Assembly (NCBI GenBank): GCA_020086605.1
Contig: JACBWW010000046.1
Location: forward strand, 6,183,354-6,247,353
Length of the DNA: 64,000 nt
Reading direction: 5' to 3'
From: Lanius collurio
Lineage: Eukaryota; Chordata; Aves; Passeriformes; Laniidae
The position numbers were made by a program, and so were the translations under genes. The notes below the pieces were generated by a model that saw only the letters and a program-made list of their open reading frames with translations, did not search any database and was not told where the DNA came from. This document shows positions 38,685 through 52,300 of this stretch, piece after piece. Position 1 is the stretch's first letter. The number at the start of each line of letters is the position of its first letter.

Positions 38685-41600
38685 GTCATTAAGCCACTTA
38701 CCTCTGTGGCAAAAGTAGATTTACAGCAGCTTTCTGTCCACTCTGGATGCTTGTGTGTCTTATGGCATGTCATAAGTGCTTTTTAGAACTACCAAATCAA
38801 ACAATTCAAAGTGGGGAAAAATGTATTTAGACTCAATTTTAATTATATAAACTGTTAATACTGTATTTTTCTGTCTTCTCTCTTAATTTCTGTATTTCTC
38901 TTTGTATTTCTCTCTGAAGTAAATTGGTGTTTCAGGGACAATAGAGAGCTTGTGGGGGAAAAATAATTTAGGCCTGATCCCTTCTTGTCTACAGATTACA
39001 TCAAGCTCCGTGTTTTCACAGTTTAATTTAATTGGCACACATGCTGTCTATACTCTCTAGTGTCTTCAGAAGTTTTTGGCACATCTGTGGGATGGAGAGA
39101 ACTGATGGAAAAGCTCACCTGGCACCTACATGTGGCTGAGCATCTCCTAGGTCTGCCCCATTGTCTGTACTGCAGATGCTGTCTGTGGGATCGAGGCTGG
39201 TTACTTGAAGATCATGTGTGACCTCCCTAGGCATGTTCAGCTTTCCAGGGAAAGGATACACCTCTTTTCTTTAATCTGCCTAGCTGATCTTTCTGTGAAA
39301 CAGAGGTCTGTGCACAGCATACCTGATTATTTTAGTGTTATCCAGTGGTATCTCTGATGGCCCGGTAGTCTCACTTCATTTATCTGTGACTCTTTGACAG
39401 CTGAACTGTGACAGATGAGCACTGGTGGGCTTTGCAGTAGTGATTTAGAAGATTGCTGCTCTGAGCTGTCCCCTTGCTTCTCTGTTGCAGGCTGCTGCCA
39501 CTGTGGCAGGGTTAGCAGGAGGACAGAGCGCCTTAGGCACTGAATATAAAGTTCAGCAGCTGGAATTCCCTTGGTCGTGGCTCTCTGCAGAGCAGCTTGG
39601 TAATGAATGTGTGTAACTGGAAACAGGCTGGTGTTACCTGGTGACTGTGCTCAAGGACAGCAGTAGACAGGGAGGGAGATGCAGGAAGATCTTATTCATT
39701 GCCAGCCATTTGCAAAGGTGTAAGGCAAGAGTCCTTGACAGGAATTCTTGTCTGTGCTCTAAAGCAAGCAGGTGATCTTTGAGGTGTGTTACGGAGGACA
39801 AAGAGGTTGGCCTTGTCCTTATCTCTACCGAGTCTTTCTGTAGCGGAGCAGCCTCAGCAGGGAACACTACCCCGGCCTTTATATTTACAAAGACATGTGC
39901 TTTGTGAAACTTGGTGTTGTCCCTGGTACCATGGCAAGAAAAGTGAGATGGCTGCAGATTTCCTGGTGCATAATCTGGTTCTGGTGCCACCCTGGAAGGA
40001 TGCTCTCTTCTCAGCTCATTGCTTGTACTCCTGCTGAGGGTGGATATTTGGTGATTGGGTATTTGCTGTGCAGTAGATGGAGACCTCCTGACCCCACATT
40101 TCTCCTGAGGGCTTGCCCACACAGGAACAGCAGATGCCTTTGCTGTTGCCTGTGTGTGAGTGCCAGTCTCATGTGTGATGTCTCTGGGATAGGTTCAGGA
40201 GGCTGGCAGAGGTGTGGGCATAGGCAGGCACATTGGGAGGCATTCCCAGTGCAAGGAGCAAGCACAGGAACACCATTCTTGTCTGTCTTCTTGCAGCTGA
40301 TTAATTTGTTACAGCTTTTCCTTGGGCCTCAGACTTGTGTGCTTTTCCCCTTGTACATCCTGGAAAGCAGAGCCATGCCCACAAACTGGTCCTGAGACCA
40401 CATTTTGGAGGCCAGCCTCTTCAGGGAGATGGGCCAAACACATTCAGCAGTGGGGGTTTGCTGCCAGCCTTGCCTCTCCTTTCCTCACCAGCCAGCCCTG
40501 GCAGTGCAGGGCCTCTCCTCCTGTCTGCAGCTCATGTTGCTTCGTTCTTCTCCCTGTGGCATGAGCAAACCACCTTCCTCAAAGGGTAAAGCCAGAAGCA
40601 TTTACATTATTAATATGAGCCAAGAGTAACCTTGGTTTTCTGGTTGGGAAGATGGTGTTAAAGTGCTGACTGCTGCTCACACTTGCCTAAAAAAATCAGG
40701 AGATAAATTTTTGTGGGATGTGAATCCAAACCCTTCTGAGCTTCTGTATGTGCTTAAGCAGATACATTTTGAAACCTTTTATGGGCATATTGTAATGTTC
40801 CACTGGTCATGGCATGCCACCTCCTGCTCCTGAAGCTTGCTTTCCCATTTTAAGGGCAAAGCCCTCCAGACCAAGATTCTGGTTCTGCAAAATAATTAAG
40901 CCTGATTTTAAGTGCTGTAGAGTTCTTGTGGGCAGCAAAGAGCTCCTTGCGCTGGAGTGAGCTGTTGCACTCAGTTTTGAGTGTGGGAAGTGGTCTTCTC
41001 AGCCAGTCTCTAAAGGGGCTGTTTCCTCTGACACCTTTGGCTTTTGGGAGTTTCTTTGCACACACACCTTGAGTTTGCAGTTGGGATCTGCAAGCACAAG
41101 CTCCATGCCTGTGACCCAGCACAACTGCAGGGGGATACTCTGTGAGCCCCTGTGTCGTCTTCTGCACTGGGAGGAAGGAGATGAGGTGCTGGGCCCAGAT
41201 AGTGTCTGTGCTCGTGTTTATCCCTGCTTGCTGTGAGTGAGAATTGGCCAAGGGAGCACAAAGGGTGGGTGTGAGCTCTGGCACCTCACGCAGTGCCATG
41301 TTTAAAATGTGGCACTGCCAGATTCTTCTAGGGAAGACGTTCAAACATTACATCTTCCAGACCTGATGTGTAGCAGTAGCTATCACTGGGATTAAAATAG
41401 AAGCACCAAACCCACAAGTCTCTATGCCTGGACAAGTCTGGGGCAAAGAGGATGCTTCACTGTGATGACCTGTCTTGCTGCAGTGCTGGTGAAGCTACCT
41501 AGGGACTTCTCATGCTCCTGATTGCATTAGGCCAGCAAAACTAGCTGGAGGGAAGGTGGTGAAAGATGCCTTCAAGGGGAGTGACTGAATGAGTGTGTGG

Positions 41601-42178
41601 AGTTGGTGGATTTCTTCAGCGGTGCAGCATCAGTTTGGTGTAATCCCTTAGCTGACAATAGCTTTCTAACCTTGATTTACCCTTCTGAAGGAGGGTGCAG
41701 TAACATGCTTTTATGTAATTGAGCTGTTTGAAAGCTTTAAAACAAATATAAACAAGATGTGCCCAGCTTTTTGGAGAGCACATCGTCTGACATCTCCCAC
41801 AGAGCATTTCAGTAAGTGGTTAGATTTCCAAGTGAGGAGCTGAGCTCTTTGAAAATTTGCCCCTATAAATATTGTTTTGCTAGTATTAAAATAAATGCTT
41901 TGAAGACCTTGGGTGAATGTTGCCCCATACAGGCACAGTTTTACTTCTGGTTTATTAATACTGTTCTATTGCCATTCATAAAACAATAGGGATTCAGGCA
42001 CTGACTCCCTCACCCCATATAGTCCTCATGCCATGTCTGATGATGGTCTTTTGGTTAGAGGAGAGGGCAAGGATTTGGAAAACCAGCTTTCAGAACCTTG
42101 TGATGATGCAAACTGCTTCAAAGTGTTGTAATGTTGGTCTCTGTGCCTAATTGCATTTTTTGACCCTACAGGAGCAGT

Positions 42179-42199
42179 AAAAAAAAAAAAAAAAAAAAA
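42179..42199. repeat. Poly(A) run
   Basis: Twenty-one consecutive A residues in the second intron. No recognisable retroposon lies upstream. The tract gives a spurious Phe-rich frame on the minus strand. Confidence 0.9.
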
Positions 42200-42428
42200 G
42201 AAATGTCTTTGAAGGCTGAGTGTATCTGAGCTGCTGTAGTAGTAGGACTCAGGGTGTTTTATGCAGGTGTCCTGAGTAAGCATTTCAAATCCTGGCTCCT
42301 TCCAAAGGAATATCTGTCAAATGTGCTTAGTTCTGTAAGCTTGCCTGCCTGTTAGGAAAGCTCCCTATTCTGTAACGGCGGTGAAAACATTCATCTAAAT
42401 TGTAGCTAATGTATTAGGATAGTAAAAT

Positions 42429-42454
42429 CTTTCTACTGTCCACACAGTAGAAGG
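42429..42454. repeat. Short-loop inverted repeat (9-bp perfect core, 11 bp with wobble)
   Basis: TTCTACTGT (42431-42439) and ACAGTAGAA (42444-42452) are perfect reverse complements around the loop CCAC. The stem extends outward by one G-U wobble and one C-G pair in RNA. The sequence would fold into a compact hairpin in the intronic transcript. Function is unknown. Confidence 0.8.
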
Positions 42455-45400
42455 TACATGGCACAAAAGTAATGCTGGTCTTGTGGGAGCCCTAGGCTTT
42501 ATATCTGGCTCTCTGAATGTCTGGTTAGTGTTTGGCCTTGTTTAGGATTTCAGTGACATGGCTACTTGGTGTCCCCACCATCAGAAGAGCTGGATGCTGG
42601 AGTGAGGTTTATTAACCACTAACTCTGTGTTTTTACCTCCTCTCTCTGAAGCCAGCACCTGGCAATGGCTAAGTGCTTTTCTCTGCATGCTTCAGCTCCA
42701 AGTTGGAAAGTTGAGACCTTGGAGGTGCCTTTCTGCAGCATTTAGCTTAAAGCTGTGAGGAAGAATCACATTCCTGAGAGGGCACAATTGGCTTGCTGGG
42801 ACATACTCAAATCAAGCAATTCCCCAAGTTTGTAATGAAATGTTACAGCAGATGGCCCACTTACAATGCAGGATATTATTAGAACCATGATCAGTGCTAA
42901 TAAGGTCATTGGCGGTCGGGGAGGAGGTCAGTGTCTGACCTTGTTTGGAAGGTGGCAGCCTGTGCTCTGAGAAGGAGTTTTCCTCTTACAGTAGTGGAAT
43001 GTAAATGTTTAGAACAAGCTACTTTGTGTATTAATCCGGCTGCTCAGTAGAAAGACCCACCACCCAGTCCAGCATAACTGCTGTGCAGGTGCTGCTGGTC
43101 CCCACTCCTTGCTGAGGTAGGTGCACAGAGCACCAATAACAAGTGAGGCGAATTCTGCTTAAATTAACAGTCCTGGAAATGGGAACCAGGAGCAGTTTAG
43201 CTGGTGCTCCAGAATGGGTGTAGTTTCACAGTTCATTGCCCTGGTGAATGGTCTCCGAGTTTTATCTTGCTTCTGACCATATTCTGCATTAACACAGCAC
43301 TAACTTTTAGCTATTCTCCTACACTGCTGTCAGAAAAAAACCCAAAACAACCACTACAGATAGGAGTGTTGGAATCTAGCAGAGTTGCATGAATGATGTC
43401 CACATCTCTGCACAGCAGTACCCACACCAGTTTCTGATGGGGATTTAAACCAGTAGCCTGAAACATGGTGCTTTAACTCTGTCTCATTACTTCGTCTTTG
43501 CCTTATGAACTCTGAAGTGCTGTGATCAGTTCTAAGTGAATAGTGAGAGGAGGCAATTCTTAAACAGAGGGGCCTTTGGGAGTATCTGGGGGTGCAGAGT
43601 GGCCAGAGCAGCACCCACATGGTGGAGTTGCAGCCAGCATGCCTGAGAGCGTGGCCATCATGATGGTGCTTCCCTAAGGCCCTGTTATCCGCAGGGGCAC
43701 GGCTGGTGCTGGGAACAGTCACACGGAGATTAGGTCCTTAAAGAGCCCTACTTCAACCGAGCAGAGTTTGAATACAAAACCTCAGCATGTAATGCCAATG
43801 GTGTTGGCCGATCCCACTGATCTATGTTTCTTCTTCCTGCTGTCCATTTCTGAAGGATCAGAGCACAGGTAAGGCTTGTGGCCATTATGTGCTGCTTGAT
43901 CCCAAATGGTTGGTTCGTGCAGTGTTGTGCTGCTTGCAGTGCTTGGGCTCCACTCCTGTAGTCCCTTCCACGTGATGCTGCACATAGCAAGCCCAGAATG
44001 AGTTTGCCAGGAGAAAGCAAGAGCCTCATGGGGTTGGACATTTCAGCCCATGCGGTGCTCAGAGTGGTGCAAAGTTGAAAGCCTAACATATATAGATGAG
44101 CCTTTAAGGAGGGCTTTGCCACACCATCCAGGTATGGCAGAGATGGTGTTTTAGGTCAGCTGTAGGAAGGACAGCTCTTTCCTCCCTGTGAGGGAATCTT
44201 GTTTCATAAACTAGCAGACTTTCAAGACAGAGAGTTGTCTTTGGAGGGAATGTTTCTCCTTCCTAAACATTGTAGGGGAAGGTGTTAAAAGATGCCCCTG
44301 CTGATGCAGAAATCCTCCAAATCTTGCTCCAGTGGTGCAAGACTTGCAGCCTTATTCTAATGCCCTGTTTCTTCTTTCTGCTCCATTTCCTCCTCCCCTC
44401 TGGGCCTATTTGTCTTCAAGCCCTCCTGCAGCTCCCCTGTCCTCTTTCTCCCTGTTATGGTGTCTGCAGGGACTGTACAAGGCATCCAGGAAGTCTCTTG
44501 CTCTCCTCTCCTGTTTCTTCAGCAATCATTTTTATTTCTCCGTGCATCTGGTCCCCCTGCAGATGAAGAGGTAATCACGGTTACCTCCACTGAAGACTTT
44601 GACTCCCTGCTGTGTCAATCCTGTTGCCTGTAAAACCTTGGTGATGTGCTGCAGGGTGGGAGCTGGAGCAGGGCAAATAGGCTGAGTGACTCTGGTGCTT
44701 GGAAAGCCATCAGGATTGATAAAAGCAAGACAGGGATGTCTGAAACCTTCTCCGAACTGCAAGGGATGACCTCGAGGGAAAGAGGTGGGGGTGACTCTGG
44801 GGAAGGTGCAGTGCAGCTCCCCAAGCCACTTTCCCATAGGACGGGGGAGCTAGGGGATGTGGCAGGGACCCTGGCTACCCCTCACTGCCAGCTCTGTCAG
44901 CATCTGCTGACTGGCATGTCACAGCAGGGTGCGGATTACCCTGCACAGCCCAGGTCACGCTTGTCACCAGAGCCCACTCAAGCTGTTCTGTGCCATCCCT
45001 CGGAGAGTTGGGGTGAGGAGAATCCTTTGGGGGCTGAGAGACAAATGGGCAGGATCATTTTTAGCTAACAGTGCGGAGGTGGGATGGACAGGCGGCTGGG
45101 AGGCAGGAGCTCGAGAGGCATCAAGGGCATTACAGCTGCAGCAGCCCAGCACAAAGGAACTGGAATGCAGTCTGGGTGTTGCTGAGGCTTCCCCTAGCTG
45201 CTTGGGGTTTTTCCACCAAGTCTGGTGTATTTAGACTGAAAACTCTTCAGGCTGGGACTGTCTCATTTTGTATTTGGGTAGTAATTGAAGCAGGATCCTG
45301 AGCTGTAGCATTGATGAGTATTTGTATTCCCACAGCCAGAAATCCACTGCTACGGCCTTGTGCGATAAAGCACAGATTGAATTAAGAAGATTTTCATTGT

Positions 45401-48400
45401 TGTTTCTCTGCATGGGTTTTTGAAGAGTCCCCAGTAATATAAAATCTTTAGAAGTCTTGGAATAGAGCTCACATTAGGTAGGATGAGAACACTACTGAAA
45501 ACTGGGGGATTTTTTCTGTTTTGATTGTGCTAATTCTTGGAGAATGAGTTTAAGCATCCTTTCAGTGCTTAGCCAAAACAGGGGAAAAGTGTTAGCGCTT
45601 TTCTTACTTAGTTCTTCTTGGCCTGTATCAGAGACACTTGAAGAAAAGTTTGTGCAGGGATTTCTGCTGGAGTCCTATCAGAAGTCCATCTATTTTGGTT
45701 TAAAACAGAGCATTTTTCCAGCCTGTGTTGGAGTGCTCACTTATGTAGGCACTGGTCCTGCTGCATTCCAGACTTAGCTAATGACCCTGGAGCTTCTTTG
45801 CAGCTACTCCTCTCATGTGGTGGAGAGACTGCAGATGTCCTCAAGAAAGGTCACTCTTACTTGCAGAAAAAATCCCTCCTACCCCATCTATATGGTCCCG
45901 TTTCACCTAAAAGCAAATGAACATTTGCATTCCAGCTGACTCATCCTGACTGTACCCAGTGAGGGCAGTGAAAGGTCTTTTTCTTGCTGCCCTATTAGGA
46001 AGGAAATTGTGCTGCATCTGAAGGTATCTCTTGACAGTAGCAAAAGCAAAATACTTGAAGGTAGGTGTCTGCTGCCTGAGGAAGTCATATTGTTTAAAAT
46101 TGCTTTTTAATAGAAAACAGCCTTCAAAAGGTAACCCTTGCATTCCTCCTCATCCACAAAAGATTGAGCATCTCAGGCAGTCTGTACTGCACTGGTGAAC
46201 GGGACAAGGATAAGCAGCTCAGGGCAGGAGTTCAGAAAGCAGAGCAGCTGTACAGAAAAACCCCATGGTAATTTGATCAGTTTACTTTTATGCATCAAGT
46301 CTGAATAAGCAAGCACATCCACATAGATATGCTTTAGTTGCTTCTGCCTCTCCCAACTTTTCTTACGTGCTCTCAAACCTAAATAAGTGAATCTAGCGGT
46401 TATTAAGAACATAAACTCCAAAACATCAAGCAAATGAAAGGAGAGCCCTGATCAATTCCATTCCTGTTGGTCAGCTGGGACAGACACGCATGGATGCACA
46501 CGCAGGACACATTCTTTTCTTAGCTGTTCTGGCACTTTATACTAGTGCTGCTCAGAGGAGAATTTAGGTCAGACCAAAAGTTGCATCCTGCAGGAGTAAG
46601 TAGGTACATCCACCTGACTAGACATACAGCCTAGTGTCCTGTCCTACAGCTCTTGTTACAGTGAGGGGAACAGATCTCATCAGTGGCTACATGGAATTAA
46701 CCTCTCAGCAGCTGAAATAATGGTTTCTACAAAATGCATTATCAGTTAATCCCAATTCCTGGCATCACATGGAGAAAGCAGACCACTCTTGTTAGATTTT
46801 GGGGTCTTTGGGCTATACATCAGTGTAGAGACCTAGAGACCCTGAATTTTGGCTATCTAGGTCAACATGGAATGCAGGGTGAACAGAAAGCCTCCTTGAG
46901 CAGTCTGGTTTGCAGTATCTGTGTTGGCTTACTGTTCCTGGGAAGGGTTTGTTATTTGGGTGTGCTCAGTTAGGGACAAGAGCAGGCATCTGCTTTGGCT
47001 GAGTGTGGTTGGGAGTGTGAATCTGAACAGACCCTCATGAGCCTGCATAACAGACTGTGGGAACAGGATTTGTGAGGGCTGTTGTAATTAGAACAGGTAG
47101 AAATTTTGCTCTTGCCAAGGTTGTTTTAGTAAATCCATTGTATATTAACAGGTTTTCAGATGTTGGTGCAGAATTGGACATCATGTTCATTAAAGCTGGC
47201 TGCCTGTGTGGCACTTGTGACTAGTGCATGTGAACTGCACCTAAATATATCTCCCTAATTGCATTTTTATCCCAGAATGATTATTGCCAAATTCTCCTTT
47301 TGCCCATAGAGATGTCAGTGTATTATCTTTGGCATTGCGAGCCCATCATGTTTACCTCCATGGAAAAAAGTTGTTGCCACCACAGCTTGCTATGTTTCTC
47401 CTTGGGTTCAGCTCCTAACATTTACACTGCTTTAACCTCCCTTTCACTTGAGATGGTAGCAAATATTGGTCACATGTCTGCTTTCTAGTGCCAGGTGCTG
47501 CTTAAAGAGCACTTCTGAAGGTGTGTTTTAAGAGAAAAATCCCCTCTGTGACTTAAATGTGCATATGTTACTGGCTGTAATAAACAACGCACTAAATAGA
47601 TCAGTCTGCAAAAGCTGACCTAGGTGGAATATTTGCCTAGGGCAAGGCAAGCTTTCTTTTTATTTTTGCTTGGTTTTTTTTCTTTCTTCCTTTCTTTTCA
47701 AACCTTGCTGCCTCCTAGATGGAGGGCTGTGATTCAATGTCACTTGGCCTGAATGACCTGTTTGGAAGCCAAGGCCTGCGTGAGATGTGTGGTGCTTGCC
47801 TGCTGTGCCTACCAGGCTGCAGGAGCTCTCTTGAAGGTAATTTTTGTATCTGCACCTTTAATCCTTTGGCCAACAGCAAGCTCCTTATACCGTGGGCATG
47901 AAATGTGAGGCCTGGCATGCACCAGAAATCTTTGGGGTCCTTGCTCGGAGATGAGCAAGGGTGTCTGGAGTTTGTGGCAGAGTCAGCCCTTTTCTGGTGG
48001 CTTGGTAGCTTCTCTACAAAGCTAGAGCAGAGGGGAAATGTGCTGGTGTGCACAAATATGCCTGGCATGTGTAGCTGAAACAGGAGCATAAGGGCAAAGC
48101 TTGGTCTTTGGTGAACTGAACTGTAGCCTGGAAAAGTAGCTGGGGACATCAGTGGGCCGTCAGGAGCTAGGCAAGCTGGCTTTGCTGTCTGCTGTGGGGC
48201 AAATCCTACCCAAGAGCAGAAAGGTGTCCTGTGCCCTGCAACCCCTGACTCTGACAGATGTCAGGGAGCAAATCCTGTGGTGGCAACTGAGGCCATCACC
48301 CTCCTGTATTGCTGCATCTGCTGTTGACCTGCAGTCACCTCCTTTGTTGGTTTAAGCTATTGCACAGAGGGATTGTTGTGTCATGTTCTGACACATCTTG

Positions 48401-49289
48401 GTGTTTCCACCTGAAGTGAGGAAAGCCGAACTGGCAGAGCCCAGCCATATTTTCCCTACTCTGGGTGCTACTGCATCATCCCCTGGCAGCCCCACAGTAA
48501 AGGCTGAGGCACATCCTGCACAGTTATGGGTTTTTTTCCAGGCTGAAGATTCTCCCTGGAAATTGTTAGTCCAGGTGGAATTAATGTTTTTTTAAAGTTT
48601 TTTCATTTTCTTTTGAAAACCAGGGATCTGTTTGTGCCTATTAAGCTGTTGCTTTCTGAGCAAAACAACAACACAAAAATTGGGCTAATCCTCAGTTGCT
48701 AAATGGTTGTATTTTGCCAAGTTCTTAGAAAAACCCAACCAAACCTAGCCACCTCTATATCTTTTTATATGCAATTTCATTTTGCTTTCTGAAACACAGT
48801 GAGAATGAGGTTTTCTCAGCATGGCTTTGCCCTGTGCAGAATAGGCGAGAGGGTTTGGGTCAGATACTTAGTTATCAGTCTCTGCTCTTCCCTATTTGCC
48901 TTTTCCCTTGTGTAAACTTGAGGCGTGAGGCTGCTGGAGATGGTCACATGTCCGATATTTGTATTCATGAACACAGTACTTTAACATTTATTCTCCTGGG
49001 CCTTAATGTACTTTGCTTGGTTCTGTCTGTCTATGTGTGGTTTGCCTGCTCCACTTGTAATATTCAACAGACACTGTAGGTAGAGGAAGTTCAGAAGCAT
49101 GAACTTTCCATATGACCTTGACAGATTCAGCTGGTGAAAGTTATAGAATTGGATTGTGGGATTTACAATGAAAAGATGGTTTAAGGGACAAGAGAAACTG
49201 CACTTGCTATTTTCAAATGCTGGCCTGGTGTAATAGCAATCAGGAGGGTCACAATTGAGGGAGACAGAAGGTAGAAGACATATGTGAAG

Positions 49290-49371
49290 TTTAATTTTGT
49301 TTGTCTGTGGGGTTTTGTGGTGGTTTGTTGTTTTGTGATTTGGTTTTTTTTGGTTGTTTTTTTTTTTTTTT
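49290..49371. repeat. T/G-rich low-complexity tract
   Basis: This stretch is composed almost wholly of T and G in TTTG, GGTTT and TTTTGTG words, ending in a run of about 15 T. It resembles the tract at 1168-1257 and, as a complement, the A/C-rich tract near 62505. Its origin is unclear. Confidence 0.75.
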
Positions 49372-52300
49372 AGTACAGTACATGTGCAATATTGTTCCAG
49401 AGAGCTGGCATGGGCTTTTCTTTGTAATTTATTATAGAAAAAAAATCAATAACTTGCCAGTGTTTCTATCTTCTAGGTAGAATTGATTTTTTTTTTACTT
49501 AGAAATAGTCCCACATTGAAGCCCACAGGAATATTAACATTGCTGAATGTCACCTACTCCACGTCCTACTCTGTACATGCAGTGGTCCCAAGGCTAAACA
49601 TGCTCCTAAATGTGTTCTCTTTACTGGGCACTAAATACCTTCTTTTGTAATGGTTATCGATCAGTTCCTTTATCAAGTCTGTGGCCAGGCAGGTCTGTTA
49701 AGTCTTGTCTTCCAGAGAGCCTCTTTGTGATACAGTATTAAACAAGCCTGTTTTATTGTGCTTGTAACATTCCTGAACCTAGGAGTGGAATAATACTTGG
49801 AAGACATTAAAAATGCTCAGTTCAGAACTCTAAATGATGATACTTCTACTCTGTTTAGACCTCATTTCAAATAGGTGGTGGTAACAGACTGATATGGTTC
49901 ACAAATGTAGCATAATCAAAATGTATTGGTGGATACAAAAAAAAAAAGAGTTTGATAAAGTCTTTATTCCTGTCTTTTGTGGCATGAGATTGCTGTTATT
50001 TGAAGTAGTAATCTCTCAGATAAATATGCTTTTCTGCTCTGTGTTTGTCTTTTCTACAGCTCAGAAAAGACACTTTGACAGTGCCATACTCTTTTAATAT
50101 ATGTTTCCTGGACGTGGTAAACACTGTCCATTGCTTGGAGCAAGCTAAAATGTTCCACAAACCAAAAACATTAAAATCAATACACTTTTTTCATTGAGCA
50201 TAACAGAGTGTGCCATTGACCTCAAAGAATACAGCTTGGCAGGGGAACAGAGCTGGAAAGAGTTGTCAAGATGTAAAAAAATAATGGAGCTACAGGGCTT
50301 TTCTCCAGCAAAATAACTGCTCTCAGTTTTTAAGAACTTTCAAGTATAACAAACAGCTTAGAATGAAAATCCTTCATGAAAGCGGGAGGACAGCCATGAC
50401 CTCTTTGTGCTGTCCTGGGGAAACTCACTGGAACATTGCTGTATTCAGCAATGTGCAAAACTTCACACACAGCAGCTCAGTTCCCTAATTGCCAGGTGAA
50501 TAAGGATTTGGGAATTTATGCTAGTGCCTGTGGCTGCTTACTGGAATGCAGTAGTTGCATGTCCCTCCCATTCCTAATTAAAATATATTTTAAAATGTCA
50601 GGGTGATAGTACTTGATTTAATACTTGAGCTCTGTGGTAACAAGCCATTGCTTCTTTCTGGAGCTGGATTTGCCTGCTGAGGTCAGTGGTTTGAAGTGAT
50701 TGGCAATGGCTGTGTGTGGCTGTCACCAGTTAAGGTGCTACCAAAAAGGGAAATGAAGACATAGAAATGCTGCTCTCTGCTTTGTTTTTGTCTTCTGCTC
50801 TGGTTTGAGCCATGTAACAAAACCAAACATGACAAGCATTTTGAGGCTGCAGATTTTAAGTGAGTCCTAGATAAGCATGTTTGAGTTCCAGCAGAGCACA
50901 TCTGATCTTGCAGATCTCCCTGTCTAAGTGCTTTGCACTTTTACACAGTCTGTTTAAAAGGACCGGCATGTGCAGTAGGGCTTGGCCACCCTGTGCATCT
51001 GTTTGTTGCCAGCGTTTGCAACTGATCACTCTCTTACCCTGGTGCGAGGGAAGCACTGTGATGTGCTCAGTGTACATTTTTAATATACTTGTGAAATTGT
51101 TCAGCTGCTAAACTGTTTGTGCCACGTGGTGGGAAGTGTGTCCCCTGCTTGGGCAAAGTGCTGCTGTTCCTTAGGTGATGACCTGTCCAACTATGCAATA
51201 AGTAGATGACCAAAGCCATGTGCCACAGGAGTTGGTCATCGTGTGTTGGTGGCAAGGGGCAACTTTCTAGTCCTGTAATGGGAGGGAGCCCTCCTGCACA
51301 GCACATCCCCTTGAGCCAGTGGCACACAACACAGCCCCTATAGCCTGGTTTGTGTCTGTGGTAGAGGTTGGCTTTCACAGAAAAAAGCTAGAAAGACAAG
51401 GAGATGGAAGTGCTATGGGTCTTCAGCAGTGTTTGTTCAGCAGTCTCCTCAACTGGCTGTTGGCAGCTTTTTTTCTGGACTTGAATATATTTTGCAAAAA
51501 TGATGCTGACGTTTTTTTACCTTGTGTCCTTCTTTCCATCTTCCCTGCAAAGCAAAAACATCCCAGCAGAACAGTCACGGGGGAGGCCAAAGCGCAGCAT
51601 CAGTGTCTTAGAGCCCAGGATTGTTGTGTCTGCTTTCCATTCCTTGTTCATTTTTCTAACTCCCTGGACATAGAGCTAGACCCTACCTGGACTGAGGTGG
51701 TTGTGTTTTGCTGACCTGTTCTTTTAAATTTGCAGAGGGATATAATGTTTGGGGGTTTTTAAGCTCAAACATTGGTCAGCTTTCCAAGGCTCTGCCCCAT
51801 AACTGTAGGGAGAGGAAAACTGGATAGACTGTGCAAAATGCACCAGGGGCAGACTGGGACTGTGCAAAATGTACCAGCCTCCCTTCAGTGGGGAGAACAC
51901 AGCGTCTGCTTGGTGTGTGTTCCGAGGGTTTTCAAGCCGCCTTGCGCTTGCATGTGCCACTGAGCTTTGCTTTGAGCTCTCAGTTCAAAAGGACCCAAAA
52001 CTCTTGTTGTAGCTGCCAAATGTCACCTGCTTTCATTTCGAATCATGCAAAACATCAAGGTTCACTCATTTCTGTCAAAGTCAAGTCTAGGCTTGCTCAG
52101 AAAGAGCTTGACCTAACATTCATTGAAGCCATGAAGTTCAGTTGCTGTTTTAGTGACAGGCTGCGGCTGCCTTGAGAGTGCTGGGAATGTTGGTAGCCCT
52201 AGGAGCCTGTGATAGCTATTCTAGTTTTTCCCCTGAAGCTGTGTGGTAAGGCAGATCTGACTCTTGTCCTCTGTACCTTGACAAAAGACATGTCCCTGTT

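Noticed and set aside
39634..41344. Several 160-residue frames on both strands
   Set aside because: Overlapping in different frames with random-looking composition; the lengths are expected in GC-moderate intron DNA.
46567..46680. Similarity to a reptile/bird repeat containing GGTCAGACCAAA ... CAGTGTCCTGTC
   Set aside because: Only two short blocks match from memory and the spacing is wrong; too weak to list as a repeat without an alignment.
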